Below, one piece after another: positions 8,534 through 17,607 of a stretch of DNA of 17,607 nucleotides. Numbering within the stretch: position 1 is the first letter of the stretch; the number at the start of each line of letters is the position of its first letter. A program made the position numbers and the translations under genes. The notes below the pieces were generated by a model, which worked only from the letters and a program-made list of their open reading frames with translations, was not told the origin of the DNA and did no database searches. This DNA is from Entamoeba invadens IP1 (taxonomy: Eukaryota; Evosea; Mastigamoebida; Endamoebidae): contig NW_004191857.1 of NCBI RefSeq assembly GCF_000330505.1, forward strand, positions 152,103 through 169,709. Direction: 5' to 3'.

Positions 8534-10392
8534 CAGTGCCACCAAAAAATTTTTTATTGGAAGTGAATTTTGAAAATTTTGTTCCAACCCATCAAAATTT
8601 TAAATGTGGTGGTGGAAAAAAATTAATTCCAATAACCAAATAACATTTGAGGTTTATAGAAATGTTATTATATAAACCTTCAACGATAAATATATAAAGT
8701 CAGTTACAAAAATAAAGAAGGCAAAAATAGCAACATAAAAATGACCAATAAAAAATGTAAAAAAAGTTAAAAAACATTAAAGATTACTTTTTTCATATTC
8801 TTTTATTCTTTTAGACTTCTTTGTAATGTTTAGCAAACATAAATTATTATAACGAGTCAATTAATTATGCACAACTTCTTGTTCTTATCACATTTGTATT
8901 TTTTGGTTCATTTTATAAAGTTTTGATATAGTTGTTTAAAGAATGTAAAACCGCCCTGTTTCTTCCATGGGTATAACAGTCATACCTCTGATTGACTCAT
9001 TTCAATGCCCGTTTCTCCGTGTTATCAGGAAAAGAGAATTCTTGTCGCTACCGTCATACCCCAAACCAAAGTTCATCCCCTGTTACCACTTTCTCAGTCT
9101 TTTTTTCGTGACTTTTTGACTATTGATAAAGAACTTTTAGTTTTTTTCCCTTTCATGCGTAAACGCATTTTAAGCTCAGTTTCTTCTACTGAATCTACAT
9201 TTGTTGTTTAGGATCGATTCACCACAATCCAATTAATGTTGTCTAGGAACCTTTCTCCTCTTCAGTCCTTAGATATTTTTTTCCTCTTCTAAGTATCTGC
9301 TACTTCCACCAAGATCTGAACCCAAGTCTGTTCCAATAGAAATTACTTCTCTACCTTTATCACTCCTGTGTTCTTGACACTATGCATTTCCTTACTCCTT
9401 GTGCGATCTATGTTGTAAATATTTTGTAGATGGAGTTTTCAAAATGTGTAAACTTTTGAGAGAAATTCATTTTTGTTTACTTTTTTTATTTTTATAAATT
9501 TGTTTGAGGTGATTTGTTTATTTTTTCTTTTATAATAATTACGTCTTATGTATGTTATTACAAATAATTTAAAATGAATTATAATCTTTATAAAGTTTAA
9601 TATTTTAAATAAAAAAGAACAAAAAGCTTTTTATTTTTAAATAATACAACTAATTTATATTAATTATAATTATCTATACAAAAATTGGCATAAGGTGTAA
9701 TGACCACACTAAATTTACTGTTTTGTTTTATAAATTTAAATAAAAATGGCAATATTTTCATTATTATTAAAAACCGCCTTCATAAGTCTAAAATTGTATA
9801 AATTTGCCGGCACTTGTCATGTTTTAAGAAAATTCGTTATTCATGGAATTTACAAATTGAAGAAAACCATTAATATAATAATTGTTTTATTATTTTTTAT
9901 AGCAAATAAATACAAAACATTTATTTTTATAAAATAATTTCAATTTATGTATTTTTTATTAAATAATTATTTAACTATTATATACTAAAGTAAAGAGGTT
10001 TATTATCAGCATATTGTTTACTATATATTATAGTTTTATTTCATTAAATTATTAGATTATTAAATAATGTATATATCCCAGTTTTTAAAGCATTATATTT
10101 ATTGTCTATTAATATCTTTAATTATTAACATTAAAAATAATTATTATTAGTTTTAGTTTAATAAAATAAAAAAATTACAACTAATTATAATTATTTATAT
10201 AATATATTTACTACTCGCAGGTTTATGATTTATAATATTTTACTAATGATTGCATTTAATTAATAAATAAGTACGACACTTATATTAAAAATGGTAATTT
10301 TAAAAATGATTTTGAATTTTTTGGGTTAAAAAATATTCCCATTGTTTAAATGAAATTCACTTCCAATAAAAACATACCTTTTGGTGGCACTG
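8534..10392. mobile_element. CAGTG-ended (hAT-like) non-autonomous element
   Basis: The left end CAGTGCCACCAAAA (from 8534) and the reverse complement of the right end (from 10392) share CAGTGCCACCAAAA, then TTTTTATTGGAAGTGAATTT after a short gap. The inverted repeat is about 42 bp. The flanks are CCCGTAC (8527-8533) and CCCGAAC (10393-10399), an imperfect 7-bp target duplication. CAGTG ends suit the hAT superfamily, which makes 8-bp duplications, so the class is uncertain. At 1,859 bp it has no intact transposase. A GC-richer stretch (about 8950-9420) holds broken minus-strand coding sense; the rest is AT-rich filler. A 63-codon ATG ORF at 9746-9937 inside it looks like chance. Confidence 0.72.
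9094..9420 (-). pseudogene. Decayed coding remnant inside the hAT-like element
   Basis: The minus strand reads VISIGTDLGSDLGGSSRYLE in one frame. After a stop and a frame change it reads DSVEETELKMRLRMKGKK and SSLSIVKKSRKKD, ending at the TGA at 9094-9096. The basic run resembles the Lys-rich tails of transposases in this window. No catalytic motif was found and the family cannot be stated. Confidence 0.3.
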
Positions 10393-10411
10393 CCCGAACC
10401 CAACACATCTA

Positions 10412-12895
10412 CAGTTGACCAAATAATTGTGAGAAGGATGTATTTCCCAATAATTACCAAAAAATACCATGTAAATAAGAAGTGAAAAAAGGTTCACCAA
10501 ATAATAGTAAGACACTTATTTTTGTTGCTTTCTAAAATAACCCAAATAGCGATAAAAAATAACTTAAAAAAATAAAACAATGTTGAACTTTTTGGACGTT
10601 TTATTGTTTTCATTGTGGTTTACTCTGGAAATGTCTCGCCGTAAAAGATGTTCATAGTCCTCACTCCCCAATGGTTGTTTTTATAGGGGTTATTAATTGC
10701 AACGAAGCAACTTTATGGAACTCGTTGTTTTTCCAATCTTTTTCTGTGTGATAAGGTTTGGTTTGTTGTCAATCTTTCGTCAATTACTTCTTGAAACCCT
10801 CGGTTTCAAACACCAAACCACGATTTAAAATACTCATTTTAAGAGAAGCTTTTAAGACCCACTTAGTGTTTATCAGTTTATTGAGCGGGATTTAGTTTTT
10901 TTGTTTTCTTTCACTGTTGTTCAAGGTGCGCAAATTAAAGAAGTTGTGAATGTCAGAAAATCACAAAAAACTTTACTTATTATTTTTGCCGTTGCAGACG
11001 TTCTGGCACTGTACTGAATGTCAAGTTTCTTGGTATAGAAACAAGAGGAAATTGTAGTTGATATGGTTGCCTGTTAGAAACGTGTATTTCAGCTGGATTG
11101 ATGGTGACATTTGAAGAACGATGAAACGTAGGAGAAACAAAATATCTATCTAACATTTCATTACGTTGGTCGCATTCTGCGTTTCCCATTCTTCGACAAA
11201 CTCCTAAACTCCATGTTGTATCACTTCCAATATTATCAGATGATGATTTCTTCCTCGAAAATGATGGTAATATCTCATCATTAGCTTTCAAATAATATCT
11301 ATTCTCTGAAAGTCTGGCCTTGTAATTATTGACATCGGCCTCCTTAGGTTGGTAATACTCCGAAAAAGCTTTTAAGTTCAACAACGAGCCGGTGATGTTG
11401 TCCAAAACTCGGTCCATCTCAATATCACAAGATATTTCTCTTACCCGAGTAAGGGACATTTCTGTCATTTCTTCCATCTTAAAAAAGTCTTTGAACAGAT
11501 CGTTAAGGCGTTCTTTTTCTTCATCGTTATTTATGGTGCATAAATTCACAACTTCTATCTGTTGGCTCTCAGAATGTTGGGGTAAGTTGCTTACTCGTCT
11601 CATGGTAGTTGTCCCATTAATCGACTTTTTAACAACTCCAAAAAGCACAGATCCAGCGGTTGCATCAAATAACTTGAATGTGGCGCATATGTGTGGAGCC
11701 GAATGTTGTTCGCGTATAACATCCCCAAAAGAACTCCATCTATATGTCCACTAAAATTATCCATTGCAATAGTTGTCCATTCTTCCAAAAGATTTAGAAG
11801 TGCCCTTTTCTTTACAATCTTCACAACCAGATCGGCAATGTAATACGCGAAAAGGTTTTTGGTCGCATATCCATTGGAAGAATAAAGAATCATTAGGTCC
11901 GGATATGAATTCTTCACTTCTGAGAAATAGCTCTTTTGACTCACAATCAAAGCGTACGAAGTTGGTTGTCCATCGGCAGAAATACAACATATTGCTATTG
12001 AATGTTTCACTGAATGACTGACTCCATAAGTTTTTTTGGAAAGTTTCTTCGGATTGTTTAACGATAAGATGGAGTTTTTTTGTCTGCCTAGTCATTTGAA
12101 CCCATCTCATCGATGTTGAAAAAAGCGCCGATGGGGTACCATCGACGGCTTTGAGATCATTCATGTTCTTTATAACTGATTCATAACTTAATTCAATTCG
12201 ATGATAATCATCATCATTCATTTTTTTTTAAAGTGTAACCTAGTTTGTCTCTTAAATGAATGCGCACAGCTTCTCTTGTGATGTTTTCCAAATCAAAGTG
12301 TTTACCCAACAAGACCACGATTCCACTCAGCAAACAAGAAAGCCCAAGTGAATGCAGTTTGTCCATCATACTGTTTATTTCATGATCCATATCCTTCGTT
12401 ATCTTACCCTTTGGTCCACGACACACTTCTTCAATTTCCTTCTTCAATTGACAGTCGATTGCTCCACTTGAACAACCAAACATTAATCCTAAAAGCGAAA
12501 GCGATGAGCCGTCAATACTTTTCAAAATCTTTATCTGCCCTCTTCTTGTTGTCAAATTGGAAAAAACGTCGTTTTTGAAAGCCGCCTCGAGCAAAATAAC
12601 TGCTTTTTGTTGTTTTTTCCTTTATTTTTTTTTCGTGGAAAATGTTATCTGTCATTTGTTTCTTAGAAAGTGCAAGAAGTCTTTGACAATTGAATGAAAT
12701 GATTGGGTCTTCTTTTGGTTCAGACATGTTTTTTTAAGTTGTTGGTTTGTTTTCATGTTTTTATATATTTAGCTTTTTTAAAACAATAAATTGTTTCATG
12801 AAATCTATTTTAATATAGTTCTTGATTAAAGTTATAAAACTATTTAATTTAACTTCTTACAATTATTTGGTCTCTGACTATTACTTGGTCAACTG
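10412..12895 (-). mobile_element. Pogo-like Tc1/mariner element with frameshifted transposase
   Basis: The left end CAGTTGACCAAATAATTGT (from 10412) pairs with the reverse complement of the right end, CAGTTGACCAAGTAATAGT (from 12895), 17 of 19 matching. TA dinucleotides flank both ends (10410-10411 and 12896-12897). The 2,484-bp element is nearly filled by one minus-strand transposase gene, so this is a full-length autonomous-type copy that has since decayed. The TIR, TA duplication and DDD catalytic motifs agree on a pogo-type Tc1/mariner element. It begins only 12 bp after the imperfect duplication of the preceding hAT-like element. Confidence 0.88.
10980..12727 (-). pseudogene. Pogo-like (DDE_1) transposase, frameshifted
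   Basis: The ATG at 12727 (MSEPKEDPI) opens the gene and the TAA at 10980-10982 closes it. The reading must switch frame about five times: near 12600, 12225, 12130, 12030 and 11650. An in-frame TAG follows the first catalytic motif. DNA-binding part: an HTH-like stretch (LLGLMFGCSSGAIDCQLKKE), then RGPKGKITKDM and REAVRIHLRDKLGYTLKK, the layout of the two-part HTH of IS630/Tc1 proteins. Catalytic triad: the Asp in FNIDEMGSND (12109-12111), the Asp in AMDNFSGH (11759-11761) and the Asp in PHSSYLMQPLD (11651-11653), followed by FGVVKKSING in the last frame. The PHSS..QPLD signature is that of the pogo/Tigger/CENP-B-like DDE_1 family. The C-terminal 220 codons are long and Ser/Arg/Asn-rich. With all three Asp codons present but the frame broken, it is a fairly young pseudogene. 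Confidence 0.86.
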
Positions 12896-12942
12896 TACAT
12901 TTTATTTTTTTAATAATTTATTAAAATATAATAAAAAGTAAA

Positions 12943-12977
12943 ATTAATTACAATTATTATAAATAATTGTAATTAAT
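12943..12977. repeat. Perfect 16-bp-arm palindrome in an AT-rich spacer
   Basis: ATTAATTACAATTATT (12943-12958) and AATAATTGTAATTAAT (12962-12977) are perfect reverse complements around a 3-base loop. It lies in the 231-bp AT-rich gap between two pogo-like elements. Apart from this, the gap shows nothing recognisable. All-AT palindromes arise easily in such DNA, but 16 perfect pairs is long. Confidence 0.65.
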
Positions 12978-13299
12978 GATAATAGTTCTATTTTTCACTT
13001 TTTGTTGGGAAAAAGTAAAAATAAAAAAATTAACGAATAAAAAATTGCAAAAATGTTGTGGTGTTTATGAAGCATGAAATTTATAATTTTAAATATATTT
13101 TTAATACAATATTTATTATTCATTTGTATAGTCACCCACCAAAAGCAATGAAAACACGACAAATGGTCTAAAGAAACTATAATTTATTATTTTATACTAT
13201 AATTATAAAAAACAGTAAAAATAAAATAAATAAAACGAAAAAGTCAAAAATAAAAAAAAATCACATTAAATCATTTTTTTGTCAAGTTTTTTAATTGGT

Positions 13300-14794
13300 T
13301 TAAAAGACGATGGCAATCTTAAAACAATGGTTTCTTTTTTTCTTAATCTTTTTTGATACTTTAATGCTCTTTTTACTTCCCTTTCTTTTTTTTAACTTCA
13401 ATTTGGATAAAGTAATACTGTTGTTTATTTTTTGAGGTAACTGAATTGGTTTGGGAATAAACAGTTTAAACATTTCTCTGTATTGGGGCGTTTCTACAAA
13501 TGTACAATGTTCAATGGATACATGACACTTTGGATTTTTTTGTCAATCCAGTTGACTATTCCAGCTTGTTTAAAAGCAATAATATTAAAAGGAGGTGTTG
13601 TAACCACAAAAAAGAATCCACCAATAGCATCAACTCTCTTAGTCTGTTTCCAAGTTCAATATTGTAAAAAACTGGTTTTTTATCTTCATAAAAAATTACC
13701 ATCCACATCTTCTTTATCGACTCTTTCTTGAAAAACCAAATTCACAAAACTGTCTTTCGCTTTAAAAGTATACATTCTTTTTTTAAGCCAACCAAATATC
13801 TTTAAATCAACGACTTGAAGGAAATGAGAAGCATGTGGAGTTAATTTAACAAGAATTGTGTTTCAGCGAGCAACAATTTGATAATCGAAAAATTGTGGCT
13901 TTTGCATTATCCTACACTAAACAAGCTCTAAAGTCGGACATTTTTTTCAATTCCAAGCAAACTCATTTTTTTTAATTTCAACGAGTTTTCTTTTAATATA
14001 ATCAAGCAGAACAATTCTTATTTAATATTCACAAATTTCGCGCGTAATAAAACTAGACACACTGTATCTAAATAAAACATTATTTTCAGTTAGTCCATTG
14101 CACCAATATTCGTTTGGAATAAAGCAAACGGGCAAAATGACAGTTGGTTTCATAGTTAAACCATAAGTAACAACTGTGGCAATTAAAGTGCAATGTCGTT
14201 CATCCCTCTCTTGTCGACAATACACAAATTTCATTTGATAATTCATTGGAACAAAACAGTTTCAATCCTTAGAATATGCTCTTGAACTGTAACCCATTTT
14301 ATCCATGTTAACAACAAGACCAGAGAAACAATTATAAACACTATTTTGAAGAGTCGAAAAGTAATTTAACACGTAAATGGGATTTACATCGAATCGTTTT
14401 TCTGCAAGTTGTGTGCACGTTACAAGTTTTTAACAATGTCTTTCTGCCTAACTAATTGAAGATTATTTTGTGGTACTCAAGTTGCATTCGTCAATAAAAA
14501 GACTCCAAACATAATCTTTTGTTACTGCTTTGTTTTTTAGTAATCTTCTGGAAATTTTAGAACAAAGCACATCAGATCGTTTAAAAGAAATGTTATATTT
14601 ATTTTTAAATTTATTACATGTATAACATGCTTCTTCTTTTTAATAACAGCTGAAATTCTTAGCTCGTTCACTTTGAAAATTTTTGTTAGATCTTTTTGAA
14701 TTGTTATTAATCTTAGAAAAACATCCAAAGTATTGATATTGTAGTATAGATTGATAAAACTTTTAAACACTTTTGCTGATTCCAAACTTTCCAT
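13300..14794 (-). pseudogene. Pogo-like transposase, heavily decayed
   Basis: Reading from an ATG at 14794 (MESLESAKVFKSF), the protein sense passes through several frames and stops. Recognisable parts in order: an N-terminal helical segment ending in KDYVWSLFIDECNLSTTK; the first catalytic Asp in VVNMDKMGYSSRAYSKD (codon 14301-14303); a long clear stretch in 14022-14246 with ERHCTLIATVVTYGLTMKP; the second Asp in DNAKATIF (codon 13909-13911); and the third in PHASHFLQVVDLKIFGWLKK (codon 13806-13808). The C-terminal part reads AFKQAGIVNWIDKKIQSVMY and then a Lys-rich tail ending near 13300. Order and spacing match the pogo/DDE_1 transposase of the neighbouring element, but the sequence is clearly divergent from it. 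Numerous stops (for example after RAYSKD) make it non-functional. Confidence 0.82.
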
Positions 14795-15099
14795 GTTTTT
14801 ATTTAACACCTTAATATTTTTATAAGCAATATAAGTTTGTAACCGTTTATATTGACTATGGCAATATTCTTTTTTTTTGTTTTAACAGAAACAAAACAAA
14901 CAAATAACATGACGAATCTGATACATCCAAAGAATTAGTTGAATTGTCGAAGGTTATCGCAGTTGCAGGTTTGGTCATTTTGTTTTCTGGTATTGGATAA
15001 GTAAGTGCATTTGTAGTGCATTTGTCCGTTAAAAATGATTTTCAGTTCATTTAAATCTATTTTTAACAATGTTTTAAAATTAAGTATAATCTTAGTTTA

Positions 15100-15280
15100 C
15101 AGTAAAACCTCCCAAGAGCGGTACCTCTGAAGAGCGGGTTCTCTCAAGAGCGGGCATTTTTTAGACTGAAACAAAAAATAGAGTTCTCCATCGAGCGGTA
15201 ATTGAGGTTTGATTGGTTTAAAATGCCCGCTCTCGAGAGAACATAATTACCACATTCTCCCGCTCTTGGGAGGTTTACTG
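15100..15280. mobile_element. 181-bp TA-flanked MITE with phased AAGAGCGG repeats
   Basis: CAGTAAAACCTCCCAAGAGCGG (left, from 15100) pairs with the reverse complement of the right end (CAGTAAACCTCCCAAGAGCGG, from 15280). TA dinucleotides flank it (15098-15099 and 15281-15282). The element is non-coding and much GC-richer than its surroundings. AAGAGCGG occurs in the left arm at 15114, 15130 and 15146, exactly 16 bp apart. The right arm has an inverted copy at 15260-15267 and a variant at 15227-15234. This is a pogo-type MITE that would depend on a transposase encoded elsewhere. Confidence 0.88.
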
Positions 15281-15311
15281 TATTTTGAAATACTTGCAAT
15301 GTAAATAAATA

Positions 15312-16216
15312 CAGTTATGATAAAAACCAGTGCAACTTGAACAAAAATGGGGTGACTGAGTAAAAAAATTCTAAAAATATAAGAATAACATTATTTTGAA
15401 AATGTTTGAAAAACAATTTAGAAAAAAGAACATTCAAAAATTTTATTTATTATGTTATTTTCATATTTTTTATTTATTATAGAAGAAAAATAAAAACCTA
15501 AAGTAGAATAACAACACAATTCATTTACAATAAGCAAACAATATCGAGATAAGTCTTTTCACAAAAAAACTCTTCATTACTTTTCTCTCTTGTTTTATTC
15601 GTTTCAGTTACATCTTCCATTTTCTCTCCTTCTTCTCCTCAACCACTTTTTCATAATAAATTGTTCCTCAAGTTCAATTTCCATGCCTTTATCATCAACA
15701 TCATCTTCTTCGACTTGTTGAATTATATATTCGCAGAACCATCTTGGTTGATTTTTACATAAACCAAAGAATCCGACGTCATATTCATTGTGACACAACG
15801 CAACTTTCACCGTATTGTTCATATTTCAATTTTTTAGTTTGAACTCATAATATTTTAGTAGAAATTCTGCCAAAACATGAAAATGGAGGGAAAGTGGAAA
15901 GAAAACGGTTTTGTTTACAAAAAGAAGATTTTAGGGCAATCGATCGTCTTCTTTGTTCATTTATTGAACCTTTTGTTTTGAAAATAAATCAACTTGATTT
16001 TTATGTTGTTTTTAAAAGCTAACTTTTATGGTATTTTTACTAAAAAAACTATTGAGATTGTTCATATTATAAATAAAATTTGCAAAGAAAAAACAAAAAA
16101 ATAAAAATGAACGAGTTGCATTATCAAGACAAAAAATAGTTTTATTTTTAGGATCCCCTCTTTTTTACTCAGTCACCCCATTTTTGCAAAAGTTGCACGG
16201 GTTTTGTCTAAAACTG
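15312..16216. mobile_element. 905-bp TA-flanked element nested in the second pogo-like element
   Basis: CAGTTATGATAAAAACCAGT (from 15312) pairs with the reverse complement of the right end (CAGTTTTAGACAAAACCCGT, from 16216). Similarity over 56 bp is about 84%, with an inner perfect block CAAAAATGGGGTGACTGAGT. TA dinucleotides flank it (15310-15311 and 16217-16218). It begins only about 30 bp after the 181-bp MITE. Its sole ORF is a 72-codon gene-like frame on the minus strand, so it is non-autonomous. Confidence 0.83.
15604..15822 (-). CDS. Small unrecognised ORF inside the 905-bp element
   Basis: An open frame of 72 codons from an ATG. The protein has three cysteines in its first 30 residues (C10, C22 and C30, within ALCHNEYDVGFFGLCK), an acidic middle (VEEDDVDDKGMEIELEE) and a run of five Arg near the end (LRRRRRENGR). 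The ordered composition argues against chance, and it lies centrally in the element. It could be the surviving first exon or N-terminus of a deleted transposase gene. I recognise no domain, and expression is unproven. Confidence 0.4.
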   Translation of the reverse strand: MNNTVKVALCHNEYDVGFFGLCKNQPRWFCEYIIQQVEEDDVDDKGMEIELEEQFIMKKWLRRRRRENGRCN

Positions 16217-16575
16217 TATATGTCAAATTGAAACACAATCTAAAAATATAATTTCAAAAAAATATAATTTGGTTTCTTTAGACCATTTGTAGTGTTTACA
16301 TTGCTTTTGGTGGGTGACTAGACTGTGAATCCGTTGCAAAAATAGAATGGTAAAACAAAATAAAACAAATTAATAAACGCGTTTTGATTATGTTGTTATC
16401 CAATTTTTTTGTTTATTTAAAAAAAATAAATAATTACATTTTTGATTTTTAATTAACACAAATTTCAAGTTTTAAATTCAAAAAAAAATGTTTCTAAATA
16501 CAAACAATCAATAATTTAACTATTAATAAAAATTCAAAATATTCGTTATAAATATCCAAAAATTCAGTTGATTAT

Positions 16576-17607
16576 ATGGAAGAAGACGCTCCTCAAATGA
16601 CTTTAAAAAAGAAGTCTTGTGTTTGGAACTATTTTGTTTTATCAACGAAAAGTGGAATATATTATTGTAACTATTGTAAATGATGGTTTGTGAATCAGAA
16701 CGCATGCTTTAAAAAAGGAAAATGTTCATAAACACCAACGTTTGATGCTAAGTGTCAAATTGAAAATTGTAAAAAACATATACATTCAAAAAGAAGGACG
16801 GAAGCACAACAAACAAGAACAAACACCTTAATGGTCACAAAGAAATACAATTTGAGTACACACAAAAGCCTTTGTCAAAACAAAATGAAATTTCATTTGC
16901 AGTGAACGTCGAACTTTTTAAATTTATGGTATCTGGAAGCCTTGCTTTCAGGGTCATAAACAATGAACACCTTAAAAAGGCGTTTGAAATCGCGAATTCC
17001 AATGTGCACGTGGTGTGTGATAATATAATGAGGGAAGGCATTTTGGAAGCAGAGTTTGGAAATGTTCAATTGGAAATTAAAAAGTCAAATGATGGTGTTG
17101 ATCCCAAATTATTATCTTCATCAACCGACATCATGAGCAAATTTGTAAATTCTTTTATCACTGTCATTGTGCATTTTCCCAACGAACAACTCGACTTTGT
17201 TCATGTTGTTATATCTGTCGATTATTTCCTAGAAGAACACACATATGATAACATTTGAAAGTATGTCACTACGTCACTCGGTTGTGTTGGAATTAAAAAA
17301 AGATCGGGTTTTGTGTTGTTGACGGTGGAGCAAATAACAACAACCTTGTTAATTTTTGCACCAGAAAATACACTGTTTTGTTCACAACTCTAATATATTG
17401 TTTGGTGACATCATTGAACACTACTAATGGCTTGGGACACTTCTTTTAAAACTGAACAAATTTGCTAGGTTAATAAAAGTGTCTCCGAAAGCAAAAAGTC
17501 AACTTAAAAACAAATGTCTTGATCTGAACATAAAATTCCACTGTCTCCATGGGTATTGCAAAACCCGGTTCAATTCATGTTTTAGATGTTTCACTTCCTT
17601 TTTAAGT
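16576..17607 (+). pseudogene. hAT transposase with BED zinc finger, frameshifted and cut by the right edge
   Basis: An ATG at 16576 begins MEEDAPQMTLKKK, followed by a BED-finger start (SCVWNYFVLSTKSGIYYCNY, then CK and an in-frame TGA). The reading then changes frame: CQIENCKKHIHSK, then frame 0 from about 16825 with NKHLNGHKEIQFEYTQKPL. The main open stretch contains MVSGSLAFRVINNEHLKKAF, a conserved hAT feature (a short block before the catalytic core), and VISVDYFLEE, the probable first catalytic Asp (17220-17222). After a TGA (17256-17258) and a further shift, VVDGGANNNNLVNF matches the second-Asp region, and CLHGYCKTRFNSCFR near 17520-17570 the later TRFNS block. The dimerisation region and the catalytic Glu lie beyond the edge. 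No left terminal repeat was found in 16321-16575. Confidence 0.8.

Larger units (their letters stand above)
13131..16318 (-). mobile_element. Second pogo-like Tc1/mariner element, carrying two nested insertions
   Basis: The left end GTCACCCACCAAAAGCAATG (from 13131) matches the reverse complement of the right end (from 16318) at 45 of 47 positions, ending in GGTCTAAAGAAAC. TA dinucleotides flank it (13129-13130 and 16319-16320). The span is 3,188 bp; removing the insertions at 15100-15280 and 15312-16216 leaves about 2.1 kb, right for one transposase gene. That gene lies on the minus strand (13300-14794) and is badly decayed. The TIRs are much better preserved than the gene. The termini start with GTCA rather than CAGT, so this is a different family from the 10412-12895 element. 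Confidence 0.85.

Noticed and set aside
9746..9937. 63-codon ATG ORF with a C-terminal hydrophobic segment
   Set aside because: It lies inside the hAT-like element in extremely AT-rich DNA; the Ile/Lys/Phe-rich composition is what such DNA gives by chance.
11392..11754. Plus-strand ORF of 120 codons
   Set aside because: It is antisense to the pogo-like transposase pseudogene.
13483..13731. Plus-strand ORF of 82 codons
   Set aside because: It is antisense to the C-terminal part of the second pogo-like transposase, whose motifs are clear on the minus strand.
15114..15153. Short evenly spaced repeats suggesting a CRISPR-like array
   Set aside because: The unit is 8 bp at a 16-bp step within a TA-flanked inverted-repeat MITE in a eukaryote-like genome; CRISPR repeats are much longer.

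Overview
The window looks like nuclear DNA of an Entamoeba-type amoeba, with Entamoeba invadens the most plausible by repeat content. The DNA is strongly AT-rich, the genes are intronless, and the A-rich sequence before one ATG resembles the Entamoeba initiator. MULE, hAT and Tc1/mariner-pogo relics sit close together. This assignment is inference; no species-diagnostic marker is present. Two intact protein genes stand out in what is otherwise a graveyard of DNA transposons.

Layout, left to right. A decayed MULE transposase enters from the left edge (1-1239, +). A small EF-hand calcium-binding protein gene follows (1557-2084, +). Next is a TA-flanked, CAGT-ended element (2805-4531) with a second TA-flanked element inserted in it (3544-4350). 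About 2.3 kb of gene-free AT-rich DNA follows, with two perfect hairpin-forming repeats at its left end and a roughly 20-bp phased repeat near its right end. Then comes the most interesting gene (6806-8419, +), a Maelstrom (MAEL) domain protein. A perfect 14-bp-arm palindrome lies just beyond its stop codon.

The right half is almost wholly transposon. It holds a CAGTG-ended element (8534-10392), a pogo-like Tc1/mariner element with a nearly complete but frameshifted transposase (10412-12895), and a third pogo-like element (13131-16318) with a decayed transposase. The last carries two further insertions: a 181-bp MITE (15100-15280) and a 905-bp element (15312-16216). A BED-finger hAT transposase pseudogene (16576 to the right edge) closes the window.

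The MAEL gene is the best candidate for something new. Its first MAEL domain shows the residues of an active DEDDh (DnaQ-like) exonuclease and also the Glu-His-His-Cys-His-Cys set that marks animal Maelstrom. A second region downstream repeats the Cys-x2-His-x8-Cys spacing and other landmarks at matching distances but lacks most exonuclease residues. The protein may therefore hold an ancestral-type and an animal-type MAEL domain in tandem. In animals Maelstrom works in piRNA-directed transposon silencing. A role for this gene in controlling the surrounding transposons is only a suggestion.
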